NCBI GenBank assembly: GCA_016711435.1
Contig: JADJSY010000007.1
Span: forward strand, 1 to 64,000
From: Lewinellaceae bacterium
Lineage (GTDB): Bacteria; Bacteroidota; Bacteroidia; Chitinophagales; Saprospiraceae
Direction: 5' to 3'
DNA length: 64,000 nucleotides
Below are positions 37,462-46,175 of the stretch, in pieces; positions within the stretch are counted from its first letter, which is position 1; each line of letters begins with the position of its first letter. A model generated the notes under the pieces. It made no database searches, was not told the origin of the DNA, and saw only the letters and a list, made by a program, of their open reading frames with translations. A program made the position numbers and the translations under genes.

Positions 37462-38760
37462 ATGAAAATTTTAATAAATCCAAGCCCCACAGCACTCGCC
37501 CAAGCCATGCAGCGCCCCGGCGACGAGCAGGCTGCGGCACGCAGAAACACCGTCGCCGCTTTGCTGGCTGAAATTCGCAGGGAAGGCGACCTGGCTGTCC
37601 GGCGATTGGCCGAGCGTTTCGATGGCAGCGCCCCGGAAACATTAGAGGTGGATGCCACAGCGTTTGAAACCGCCGGACAAGCACTCTCTGAAGAACTCAA
37701 AACAGCCATCCGGCTGGCGTACCACAATATCCGCGTTTTTCATGAGCAGCAATGGGAACCCGAAATAACGACGGAAACCATGCCCGGCGTGGTGTGCAGC
37801 CGCCGGAGCGTTCCGATCGAACGGGTGGGCTTGTACATTCCCGGCGGAACGGCGGCGCTTTTTTCGACAGTACTCATGCTGGGAGTTCCTGCCCAATTGG
37901 CTGGTTGCCAGGAAATTATATTGTGTACGCCGCCGCAAAGCAACGGTCAGGTACATCCTGCCGTGTTGTTTTGCGCCCAACTCTGCGGGATCCGCCGGGT
38001 CTTTAAAATCGGCGGCGTACAGGCCATCGGCGCCATGGCTTACGGCACGGAGTCGGTGCCGCAGGTGTGGAAAATTTTCGGCCCCGGCAATCCCTGGGTC
38101 ACTGCCGCCAAACAGTTGGTCAGCCTCGACGGCGTGGCGATCGACATGCCTGCCGGACCTTCCGAGGTCTGCGTAGTGGCCGACGCGAGTGCCAGTGCTT
38201 CTTTTGTGGCCGCCGATCTGCTCAGTCAAGCCGAACACGGGGCGGATAGCCAGGTGCTGCTGCTGACCACTTCAGAGGTTTTGATCGGGAAAATCGAACA
38301 GGAACTGGCTGCGCAATTATCCGATTTGCCGCGCCGGGAAGTGGCGGAACAAGCGCTGACTAACAGCACGGCGGTCCTGGTGAAAGATATGGACGAGGCC
38401 ATGGCACTGAGCAACCGATACGCGCCCGAACACCTGATTTTGCAGGTGGAAAACCCGGAAAAATGGGCTGCAAAGGTGCGCAATGCCGGCTCTGTTTTCC
38501 TGGGCCACTTCACTCCCGAAAGCGCGGGCGACTATGCTTCGGGCACGAACCACACCTTGCCCACCGGCGGTTATGCACGCGCTTATGCAGGCGTTTCATT
38601 AGATAGTTTTTTGAAAAAAATCACCTTTCAAAGCATTCAGCACAGCGGATTGGAGAAAATCGGCCCGGCAATCGTGGAAATGGCCAGGGCGGAAGGACTG
38701 GAGGCGCACGCCCGGGCGGTGACGCTGCGTTTGGAACACGCGGCAGGATTGGAAAACTGA
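37462..38760 (+). CDS. hisD: histidinol dehydrogenase
   Basis: 432 residues. Oxidises L-histidinol to L-histidine in two NAD-dependent steps, using zinc. Motifs: RVGLYIPGGTAALFSTVLM, IGGVQAIGAMAYGTESV, KIFGPGNPWVTAAKQLV, DMPAGPSEV, SQAEHGADSQ (Zn-site Gln/His), RYAPEHL (catalytic Glu/His) and SAGDYASGTNHTLPTGG. Second gene of the his operon; the 54-base gap from hisG contains the word GGATAACCAATAACTAATAA. Confidence 0.96.
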   Translation: MKILINPSPTALAQAMQRPGDEQAAARRNTVAALLAEIRREGDLAVRRLAERFDGSAPETLEVDATAFETAGQALSEELKTAIRLAYHNIRVFHEQQWEPEITTETMPGVVCSRRSVPIERVGLYIPGGTAALFSTVLMLGVPAQLAGCQEIILCTPPQSNGQVHPAVLFCAQLCGIRRVFKIGGVQAIGAMAYGTESVPQVWKIFGPGNPWVTAAKQLVSLDGVAIDMPAGPSEVCVVADASASASFVAADLLSQAEHGADSQVLLLTTSEVLIGKIEQELAAQLSDLPRREVAEQALTNSTAVLVKDMDEAMALSNRYAPEHLILQVENPEKWAAKVRNAGSVFLGHFTPESAGDYASGTNHTLPTGGYARAYAGVSLDSFLKKITFQSIQHSGLEKIGPAIVEMARAEGLEAHARAVTLRLEHAAGLEN

Positions 38761-38850
38761 TTTCTTTCGCCGCAGAGTAAATCGAACACGGATGTTATAG
38801 ATGAGACACAGATTTAACGGATATTTTGCCATGCGCGAGTTTTAGGCCCC

Positions 38851-39096
38851 GCACTTTATTCTGGCTACCTAACACACGTTTTTTACCACAACGGACACAA
38901 AGTGGTTTCACAAAGGACACTAAGCGTAGAGTCGACCGCATTTTATGTGTCATTTGCAATGATGTTGACATTATTTCCATCCATTACTGAAAATACCAAG
39001 CGGGAAGAGTCAACTCTACGCTTCGTGTCCTTTGTGAAACCACTTTGTGTCCGTTGTGGTAAAAAAAATGCGTATTAAGTAACCAGAAAGAAGTGC
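38851..39096. repeat. inverted repeat between hisD and hisC
   Basis: Left 38851-38934 and right 39009-39096 are imperfect reverse complements sharing words with the perfect repeat at 9714-10001 (ACCACAACGGACACAAAG, TGGTTTCACAAAGGACAC, AAGCGTAGAGT). It lies inside the presumed his operon. The remaining parts of 38761-39152 hold no gene. Confidence 0.85.
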
Positions 39097-39152
39097 AGTG
39101 TCGTAACATCCACATACGGCGGTAACGGATAACTACTTACGAATAACTGAAA

Positions 39153-40217
39153 ATGAAAAACATAGAAAAATTACTCCGCCCCGGCATCGCCGCCCTGAAA
39201 CCTTATTCTTCGGCCCGCGACGAGTTTACAGGCGCTGCTTCCGTTTTTTTAGACGCCAATGAAAACAGCCTCGGCGGCCCGCTGGAAGAGGATTTTTCGA
39301 GGTATCCCGATCCCCTGCAAATGCCCTTGCGGCAGGCTTTGGCGGCTTTAAAATCGGTAGCGACGGATCAGATTTTTATCGGCAACGGCTCCGACGAAGC
39401 GATCGACATGCTCATGCGCGCGTTTGTGGAGCCTGGGTGCGACAACGTAGTGCTGCTGCCGCCGACGTATGGCATGTACGCCGTGCAGGCCAATATTCAT
39501 GGTGCAGAAATTCGCCGGGCGCCCTTGCGTGCCGATTTTTCACCCGATGCAGCGGCGGTGATGGCGGTTTCGGATGAACATTCCAAATTGTTGTTCCTCT
39601 GCTCGCCTAATAACCCGACAGGACAGTGCCTGCCCGATGATTTTATACTGGATATGCTGGAACGTTTCCCCGGGTTAGTCGTGATCGACGAGGCTTACGG
39701 CGATTTTACAGGACGTAGTTCCTGGCTGGAGCGGCTGGCAGAATTTCCCAACTTAGTCGTGCTGCAAACGTTTTCCAAGGCCTGGGGGCTGGCGGGGTTA
39801 CGCGTTGGCATGGCTTATTCCAACGCTTTTATTATCAGCGCTTTAAATAAAATAAAATATCCCTACAACTTGAATACCATGACCATCCGGATGGTTTTGC
39901 AGGCCTTGCAACTGCCGGAATCCGTGCAGGAAAAGGTGCAGGTTTTAATGTCGGAACGGCAGCGGCTGGAGCGAGAACTGCCCCTGTTGCCTTGTGTGGA
40001 AAAGATATTTCCTTCCGATGCCAATTTCCTGCTGGTGCGTGTAACGGACGCGAATGATATCTATCATTATTTGTGCGAACAAGGCATCATTGTGCGCAAC
40101 CGGGACAAGGAATTACATTGTGGAAACTGCCTGCGCATCACTGTGGGGACGCCGGAGGAAAATACCCGCTTGCTGTCGGCGCTGAGGAGTTACTATCCAC
40201 CTTACGATTTGCGTTAA
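39153..40217 (+). CDS. hisC: histidinol-phosphate aminotransferase
   Basis: 354 residues, fold type I PLP enzyme that converts imidazole-acetol phosphate to histidinol phosphate. Motifs: FLDANENSLGGP, RYPDPLQ, IGNGSDEAIDML, FLCSPNNPTGQCLP, VVIDEAYGDF, the PLP lysine in TFSKAWGLAGLRVG, and CLRITVGTPEEN near the end. Third his gene; the order hisG-hisD-hisC matches many Bacteroidota operons, in which the remaining his genes follow, but here a convergent gene follows instead. Confidence 0.95.
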   Translation: MKNIEKLLRPGIAALKPYSSARDEFTGAASVFLDANENSLGGPLEEDFSRYPDPLQMPLRQALAALKSVATDQIFIGNGSDEAIDMLMRAFVEPGCDNVVLLPPTYGMYAVQANIHGAEIRRAPLRADFSPDAAAVMAVSDEHSKLLFLCSPNNPTGQCLPDDFILDMLERFPGLVVIDEAYGDFTGRSSWLERLAEFPNLVVLQTFSKAWGLAGLRVGMAYSNAFIISALNKIKYPYNLNTMTIRMVLQALQLPESVQEKVQVLMSERQRLERELPLLPCVEKIFPSDANFLLVRVTDANDIYHYLCEQGIIVRNRDKELHCGNCLRITVGTPEENTRLLSALRSYYPPYDLR

Positions 40218-40228
40218 GTGTTTTTGCT

Positions 40229-41041
40229 TCAAAGCCCCCTCGACAGCACATACATCAGATACACCTCATCCTGGTTGTTGATACCCAGGCGATTGCTTGT
40301 TAAATGCAGCAAACTGGGAAGCACCTTTTCCAGCCCGTCGCCGAACTCTTTCAAAATCAATTGGTTACCCCGGTGCCAGCGCACCCATTCCGGTTGTTTT
40401 GGGTCAAACTTTTCCTCGCCGACGGCTTTCCACATATTGTCGATGGTAGCGCGCAGGTGTTCCGCCTGCGGGGCAAAATTGGCCTGGAAATTGTCCAGCA
40501 GCGTCGCCCGCATGGCTGCTTCGGATGCTTCATTGTCGGCGGGTTGAAAAAACAACGGCATCCATTGTTCGCACAATTGCCCGAAATACCAGGCCGCTTT
40601 TTCCCGTTCCAGACCGGCGGCGTAGACCGTCATGGTGTGCATCCGAAGCGCATCGAACAATGCATCGCCGTAGGTATAAGCCGTGCGCTGCAAACGCTCC
40701 AGCACGACGCGGGTGCTGACGTGAAAATATTCTTCGGCCCAGCCCATCGCATCCGCTCCGCCAAAACGCGCCGTTTCCGGTTCATAAGGTTCGGATATGC
40801 GCGCTCCGCGTTCTGCAAACCAGCCTTCCACGGCAGGCGCCAGGGTTTCCTGTATCCAGTCCGCATCTCCGCGCAGGCGCAGGCGGATGTGCGGACCTTT
40901 TTCATCGTCGTAGCGGATATAAAATGCGCGGGCGCCGGATCTCGGCCAGATGTATTGATCCAGAAAAGGCCGAAGCGCGCGAGTCAGAAAAACATCGGCG
41001 GTTTCGAGCGGATAAAAATGGTAGGACAGCCAGGTTTGCAT
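40229..41041 (-). CDS. orphan SpaB_C / thiopeptide-type bacteriocin biosynthesis domain protein
   Basis: 270 residues matching the C-terminal elimination domain of LanB-type dehydratases, which exists as a separate protein in thiopeptide-like RiPP pathways. Motifs: WLSYHFYPLETADVFL, FYIRYDDEKGPHIRLRLRG, SEPYEPETARFGG, and the C-terminal ELIN-like part RLGINNQDEVYLMYVLSR. In RiPP systems this domain removes glutamate from glutamylated Ser/Thr to give dehydroamino acids. No LanB N-terminal domain, cyclase or precursor peptide is visible nearby, so its role here is open. Convergent with hisC, 11 bases apart. Confidence 0.75.
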   Translation of the reverse strand: MQTWLSYHFYPLETADVFLTRALRPFLDQYIWPRSGARAFYIRYDDEKGPHIRLRLRGDADWIQETLAPAVEGWFAERGARISEPYEPETARFGGADAMGWAEEYFHVSTRVVLERLQRTAYTYGDALFDALRMHTMTVYAAGLEREKAAWYFGQLCEQWMPLFFQPADNEASEAAMRATLLDNFQANFAPQAEHLRATIDNMWKAVGEEKFDPKQPEWVRWHRGNQLILKEFGDGLEKVLPSLLHLTSNRLGINNQDEVYLMYVLSRGL

Positions 41042-41136
41042 GGCGGCAAAGATCGTTAGATTTTTTGGGGAATGATGAATGATGAATGAAGATTGATGAA
41101 GACTTCGGACTTTCTATGGACTTTTTTTATCTCATG

Positions 41137-41169
41137 TTTGGAAAATTCTAACAACTTGAGTTACCTTTG
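41137..41169 (+). promoter_or_regulatory. rpsL-rpsG-fusA promoter
   Basis: -33 TTTG (41137-41140), 21-base spacer, -7 TACCTTTG (41162-41169). Identical in boxes and spacing to the his promoter. The leader to rpsL is about 85 bases. Confidence 0.75.
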
Positions 41170-41256
41170 CGTTCGCTTTTGGAAAAGGTATGTCTATTCG
41201 TGCCGTTTTCCCATTGATTTTGAACGAGTTACAATAATTTTCAGTAAAATAACGGT

Positions 41257-41631
41257 ATGCCTACTATTAATCAGCTTGTACGCAACAGCCGCGAAAAAGT
41301 GGAATACGCCAGCAAAAGCCGCGCGTTGAACTCTTGCCCGCAACGTCGTGGTGTTTGCACCCGTGTGTACACCACTACACCGAAGAAACCGAACTCTGCG
41401 CTGCGTAAAGTTGCCAAAGTGCGTTTGACCAACAGCATCGAGATCATCGCCTACATTCCGGGTGAAGGCCACAACCTGCAGGAGCACTCCATCGTACTCG
41501 TACGCGGCGGTCGTGTAAAAGACCTGCCGGGTGTACGTTACACCATTGTGCGTGGCGCATTGGATACTGCCGGTGTGAACAACCGCAAAAAGAGCCGCTC
41601 GAAATACGGTTCGAAGCGTCCGAAGAAATAA
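41257..41631 (+). CDS. rpsL: 30S ribosomal protein uS12
   Basis: 124 residues. Decoding-site protein; MPTINQLVRNSREKV at the start, TTPKKPNSALRKVAKVRLTN with the streptomycin-associated lysine, and GGRVKDLPGVRYTIVRGALD. The resistance-associated lysines appear unchanged (PKKPNSALRK). First gene of the str operon. Confidence 0.98.
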   Translation: MPTINQLVRNSREKVEYASKSRALNSCPQRRGVCTRVYTTTPKKPNSALRKVAKVRLTNSIEIIAYIPGEGHNLQEHSIVLVRGGRVKDLPGVRYTIVRGALDTAGVNNRKKSRSKYGSKRPKK

Positions 41632-41639
41632 ATTTTTCT

Positions 41640-41730
<91 letters not shown>

Positions 41731-41736
41731 TAGAAA

Positions 41737-42204
41737 ATGCGTAAGCACAAACCGAAACCTCGAGTATTGGCCGCTGATCCGCGTTATAGCGATACGATGG
41801 TAACACGTTTCGTGAATAACCTGATGTGGGAGGGCAAGAAGAGCGTTGCATTTGGGATTTTTTACGATGCCTTAGACCTCGTAAAAACCCGCACCAACGA
41901 GGACGAGTTGCAAGTCTGGAAAAAAGCGTTGAACAACGTGATGCCACAAGTGGAAGTTCGCAGCCGCCGTATCGGTGGTGCAACTTTCCAGATTCCAACC
42001 GAACTCCCTGCCAACCGTAAAATCTCGATTGGCATGAAGTGGCTCATCAAATATGCACGCGCCCGCAGCGGCAAAGGTATGGCCGAAAAACTGGCTGCCG
42101 AAGTGATCGCCGCAGCAAAAGGTGAAGGCAGCGCTGTTAAAAAACGGGAAGACACCCACAAAATGGCTGAGGCGAACCGCGCCTTTGCACATTTCAGGAC
42201 CTAA
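41737..42204 (+). CDS. rpsG: 30S ribosomal protein uS7
   Basis: 155 residues. Binds the 16S rRNA head and lines the E site. MRKHKPKPRVLAADPRYSD, FVNNLMWEGKKSVA, NVMPQVEVRSRRIGGATFQIP and KREDTHKMAEANRAFAHFR are all typical. Second gene of the str operon. Confidence 0.98.
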   Translation: MRKHKPKPRVLAADPRYSDTMVTRFVNNLMWEGKKSVAFGIFYDALDLVKTRTNEDELQVWKKALNNVMPQVEVRSRRIGGATFQIPTELPANRKISIGMKWLIKYARARSGKGMAEKLAAEVIAAAKGEGSAVKKREDTHKMAEANRAFAHFRT

Positions 42205-42242
42205 TCACGTTTTGCAGCGTACACCATTTCTTACCGTCGAGG

Positions 42243-42278
42243 TTGCCCCCGCCAGATTTATTTGGCGGGGCCAATTTT
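42243..42278 (+). terminator. weak hairpin after rpsG
   Basis: GCCCCCGCCA/TGGCGGGGCC with an 8-nt loop, followed by AATTTT. It may partly terminate before fusA, whose upstream 280 bases otherwise hold no gene. Confidence 0.4.
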
Positions 42279-42487
42279 CGGCGGTATTGGTTTTTTAAGA
42301 GGACTGAATTTGGGAAAATCAATTTTATTCTCCCAAACTTTTAAACTGCCATACGCCATTTTGCCAAAATAACTTTTGACAAGCATACATTTTACCTTTC
42401 AGCACGATACTTTGTTTTGAATAATCGTATTGAAAGTCCCGAGTTGCACTATTTTATTCATTCAATCACTCAATACAATAACAAGTC

Positions 42488-44620
42488 ATGGCAAACGACC
42501 TCCGGTTCACCCGTAATATCGGTATTGCCGCTCACATTGACGCAGGTAAAACAACCACAACTGAGCGTATTCTCTACTACACCGGTGTAAACCACAAAAT
42601 TGGTGAGGTACACGAAGGTGCAGCTACCATGGACTGGATGGAGCAGGAGCAGGAGCGTGGTATCACGATCACTTCTGCCGCCACCAAATGCCAGTGGAAA
42701 GTAGCCGACCAATTATTTGATTTCAATATTATCGACACACCCGGTCACGTGGATTTTACCGTTGAGGTAAACCGCTCCCTGCGTGTATTGGACGGTCTGG
42801 TGTTTTTGTTTTCAGCAGTTGATGGCGTGGAGCCGCAATCTGAAACCAACTGGCGCCTGGCTGATAACTATAAAGTGCCGCGTATCGCGTTCATCAATAA
42901 AATGGACCGCGCCGGTTCCGACTTTTTCATGTGTGTCAACGACATGAAAGCGAAACTGGGTTCTAACGCGATTCCATTGCAGGTGCCTATCGGTTCCGAG
43001 CACAACTTCAAAGGCGTGGTCGACCTCGTAAGCGGCAAAGCCATTGTCTGGAATGAAGAAGACCACGGCATGACGTTCACAGAAATTCCGGTTCCGGAAG
43101 ATCTGGTAGACACCGTGTTTGAATACCGTCAGAAACTCATCGAAGAAGTAGCCGGCTACGACGACTCGCTGCTCGAAAAATTCTTTGAAGACCCGGAAAG
43201 CATCACCATCGACGAAATGCGCGCCGCTATCCGCGCCGCCGTGATCGACATGAAAATGACGCCCGTGATGTGCGGTTCGGCTTTCAAAAACAAAGGCGTA
43301 CAGGCTTGTCTGGATGCGGTTTGTTACTTCCTGCCTTCTCCTTTGGATAAAGAAAGCATCAAGGGTACCGATCCGAAAACAGAAAAAGAGATCACACGTC
43401 AACCGAAAGTAAGCGAGCCGTTTACTGCCCTGGCATTCAAAATCGCAACCGACCCCTTTGTAGGCCGTTTGTGCTTTATACGGGTATATGCAGGTAAATT
43501 GGATGCAGGTTCCTACGTTTTGAATACCCGCACGGGCGATAAAGAACGTATCAGCCGCTTGTACCAGATGCACGCGAACAAGCAGAACCCGATCGACGCT
43601 GTTGAAGCGGGTGATATCTGCGCTGCTGTCGGTTTCAAGGATATTCGCACCGGCGATACGCTGTGCGATGTAGCGCACCCGATCGTGCTAGAATCGATGG
43701 TGTTCCCGGAACCGGTAATCGGTCTGGCCATTGAGCCGAAAACACAGAAAGACCTGGACAGACTGGGTATGTCCCTCAACAAACTGGCTGAGGAAGACCC
43801 GACTTTCCGCGTGAAATACGACGAAGATACGAACCAGACGGTCATTTCCGGTATGGGTGAATTGCACCTGGAGATCATCGTGGATCGTCTGCGCCGCGAA
43901 TTCAAGGTAGAATGCAACCAGGGCGCGCCACAGGTAAACTACAAAGAGGCTTTGACCAAAACGACCACGCACCGCGAACGTTTGAAAAAACAAACCGGCG
44001 GTTCCGGTCTCTTCGCCGATATGGAATTTGAACTCGGCCCTGCCGACGAGGAATTCCTCGCCAGCGACGATTTCAAAAACGGCAAGAAAAAACTCCAGTT
44101 TGTATGGGCTATCGTGGGTGGTGCAATTGATAAAAACTATCAAAAGCCGATCGCCGACGGTTTCACACAAATGATGAACAACGGTATCCTTGCAGGTTAC
44201 AACATCGACTCGATGAAAGTACGCGTCCTCGACGGTGGTATGCACTCTGTGGACTCGAAACCAATCGCTTTCGAACTTTGTGCCAAAGAAGGTTTCCGCG
44301 CTGCCGCTCCGGCGACCAAACCACAAATCATGGAACCCATGATGAAACTGGAAGTCATTACACCGGAAGAATACGTCGGCCCGGTCATCGGCGACCTGAA
44401 CCGCCGTCGCGGTATGCCGAAAGGCCAGGAAACCCGCATGGGCGGCGCTGTTGCCATACAGGCGGAAGTGCCACTGGCTGAAATGTTCGGCTACGTGACT
44501 GCGCTGCGTACCCTGACCTCCGGCCGCGCTTCTTCTACAATGGAATTCAGCCACTACGCGCCGCCGCCTGAAAGCGTGTCGAAAGCGGTGATTGAAAAAG
44601 CGAAAGGTGGAAAAGCCTAA
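42488..44620 (+). CDS. fusA: elongation factor G
   Basis: 710 residues, translocation GTPase. G1 AHIDAGKTTTTERIL, G2 with ERGITITSAAT, G3 DTPGHVDFT, G4 NKMDR, and domain IV/V motifs such as GMGELHLEIIVDRLRREF and EPMMKLEVITPEEYVG, ending in GRASSTMEFSHYAPPP. A 280-base gap with its own A/T-rich region separates it from rpsG, so it may have a separate promoter. Confidence 0.98.
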   Translation: MANDLRFTRNIGIAAHIDAGKTTTTERILYYTGVNHKIGEVHEGAATMDWMEQEQERGITITSAATKCQWKVADQLFDFNIIDTPGHVDFTVEVNRSLRVLDGLVFLFSAVDGVEPQSETNWRLADNYKVPRIAFINKMDRAGSDFFMCVNDMKAKLGSNAIPLQVPIGSEHNFKGVVDLVSGKAIVWNEEDHGMTFTEIPVPEDLVDTVFEYRQKLIEEVAGYDDSLLEKFFEDPESITIDEMRAAIRAAVIDMKMTPVMCGSAFKNKGVQACLDAVCYFLPSPLDKESIKGTDPKTEKEITRQPKVSEPFTALAFKIATDPFVGRLCFIRVYAGKLDAGSYVLNTRTGDKERISRLYQMHANKQNPIDAVEAGDICAAVGFKDIRTGDTLCDVAHPIVLESMVFPEPVIGLAIEPKTQKDLDRLGMSLNKLAEEDPTFRVKYDEDTNQTVISGMGELHLEIIVDRLRREFKVECNQGAPQVNYKEALTKTTTHRERLKKQTGGSGLFADMEFELGPADEEFLASDDFKNGKKKLQFVWAIVGGAIDKNYQKPIADGFTQMMNNGILAGYNIDSMKVRVLDGGMHSVDSKPIAFELCAKEGFRAAAPATKPQIMEPMMKLEVITPEEYVGPVIGDLNRRRGMPKGQETRMGGAVAIQAEVPLAEMFGYVTALRTLTSGRASSTMEFSHYAPPPESVSKAVIEKAKGGKA

Positions 44621-44663
44621 TTTTTTGAGGATAAAAGATTGATTTTCAATCTGTAGGAATATG

Positions 44664-44704
44664 AAAAGCCCGGTAACGCTGATGCGTTATCGGGCTTTTA
44701 TTTT
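44664..44704 (+). terminator. intrinsic terminator after fusA
   Basis: AAAAGCCCGGTAACG/CGTTATCGGGCTTTT (one G-T type mismatch), 6-nt loop, then TATTTT. Its A-rich 5' side also makes it usable for the convergent redoxin gene. Confidence 0.88.
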
Positions 44705-44756
44705 GTTGGTTTTTGCCGCCGTGCGCGGGTCTTACGATCCCGCACATTCCGAAGCC

Positions 44757-46175
44757 TTACTTCAACTTCTTCAGTTCCCGTTCAAAAATCGTCTCTAATT
44801 GTTCCGATTTCAGGTTTTTGGCTACGATGGTGCGGTCTTTATTCAGCACATAGAGTTCGGGTGTGATGTCCACGAAGTATTTGGCGTAGATGGCCCGGTT
44901 GGTGGGGTCGTACACATTGGTGAACGTGAAGCCGACTTTTTTGACGAATGCTTTCCATTCCGCATCATTGGTGCTGATCGCGATGCCGTAAAACTCCACG
45001 CCGCGGGATTTCCATTTTTGGGATAGCCGTTCGATTTCAGGCGCTTCTTTTTGGCAATGCTCGCAGTCGGGACTGAACATAAAGATCACGACGATGGGCG
45101 CTGTGATCTCGTAGATACTTTTGTACACGCCGTTCACGTCCATGGCGCGCACGTCGGGGCCTTTGCGGCCCATGAGGCTGGCTTCCATTTCCGACACGTG
45201 TTGGCGCAGTTTGGCGAGGTTTTCGGGCGTGTCCCAGGTGGCGAGTTCGTCGGTGAAAAAATTTTTGACGATGTGGACGTACACCGCTTCACCGTCCATC
45301 ACAGTGGTTTTGGTGTTTTCGTGTTGCAGGGCGATCCAGTTGCTGAAAAACTGGAAATAAGTCTTGTAGGGCATCACGCGCCGGATGATCTGGTCGGATA
45401 CTTTGATCAGGGAATCCGGGTGTTGCGGGGTGAGTTCCTTGAGGTAGCGTTTCAGTTTATTGGCGATCACGGGCGTATAGAGCAGCCGCGGGTCGCTGAA
45501 ATCGACGCCATCCCAGAAATGGTCGCGGTAGTGGAGCACCTGCCGCAGGGTGTCTATATCACCGTTGGGTTTTTTAAACTCTGTGAAATCGGGGTTTTGT
45601 CCGGCTTTTTTGAAACTGGTAAACAGGGCGTCGGGGTGTTCCTTGTAAATCGTTTCGAGGTGGATTTTCCGCCCGCCGAGCATTTCCAACTGGAAGACTT
45701 TTGCTTCCAGGTATTCGGGCGAATTCGGCGGATTTTTGCGCATAATCTCGCTCAGGCGGCCCAGTTCAGGATCCTGAATGGCCTGAAAACGCAGGTTTTG
45801 GTACAATAAATCGGTATTAAGCGAACCGTCCACCTGCATGGAACCGATCAGATCGGAGACTTTGGCGCGCAGGGTGAAGCGCTGGTCTTTATCGACCAGG
45901 AACGGAAAATTCTTTTGCCCGGGCAGCAGGAAAAAGTAATATCCCGGCGGCAACGGATGCTGCCGTTTCAGCAGGAAATGGCCCTGGGCGTCCACCTGGG
46001 CCGAATCGGCGAGGTAGTTCTGATCGCCGTAGGTACCCACTACCCGCGCCAGACCGGCGGGAATACCTTCTATGGTTGCGTCGATCAGGGTGCTGTCGAT
46101 GGTTTGGGCACGCAGGGCGCCGAGGCTGCAGGCGCATAAAAATGCTGCAATGGTAAGTTTTAAAACATCTTCCAC
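44757..46175 (-). CDS. TlpA-type thioredoxin-fold protein with DUF4369/DUF5106-like N-terminus
   Basis: 472 residues. Signal peptide (LTIAAFLCACSLGALRAQ), a beta-rich DUF4369-like part (about 25-115: GIPAGLARVVGTYGDQNYL), a helical middle of DUF5106 type (about 120-310), and a C-terminal redoxin domain with the redox pair CEHC in FMFSPDCEHCQKEAPEIERL and the cis-Pro region DITPELYVLNKDR. Predicted periplasmic disulfide or thiol oxidoreductase. Its start overlaps the end of the TonB-receptor gene, so the two are co-translated; joint handling of a metal or thiol-containing ligand is an inference. Confidence 0.85.
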   Translation of the reverse strand: MEDVLKLTIAAFLCACSLGALRAQTIDSTLIDATIEGIPAGLARVVGTYGDQNYLADSAQVDAQGHFLLKRQHPLPPGYYFFLLPGQKNFPFLVDKDQRFTLRAKVSDLIGSMQVDGSLNTDLLYQNLRFQAIQDPELGRLSEIMRKNPPNSPEYLEAKVFQLEMLGGRKIHLETIYKEHPDALFTSFKKAGQNPDFTEFKKPNGDIDTLRQVLHYRDHFWDGVDFSDPRLLYTPVIANKLKRYLKELTPQHPDSLIKVSDQIIRRVMPYKTYFQFFSNWIALQHENTKTTVMDGEAVYVHIVKNFFTDELATWDTPENLAKLRQHVSEMEASLMGRKGPDVRAMDVNGVYKSIYEITAPIVVIFMFSPDCEHCQKEAPEIERLSQKWKSRGVEFYGIAISTNDAEWKAFVKKVGFTFTNVYDPTNRAIYAKYFVDITPELYVLNKDRTIVAKNLKSEQLETIFERELKKLK

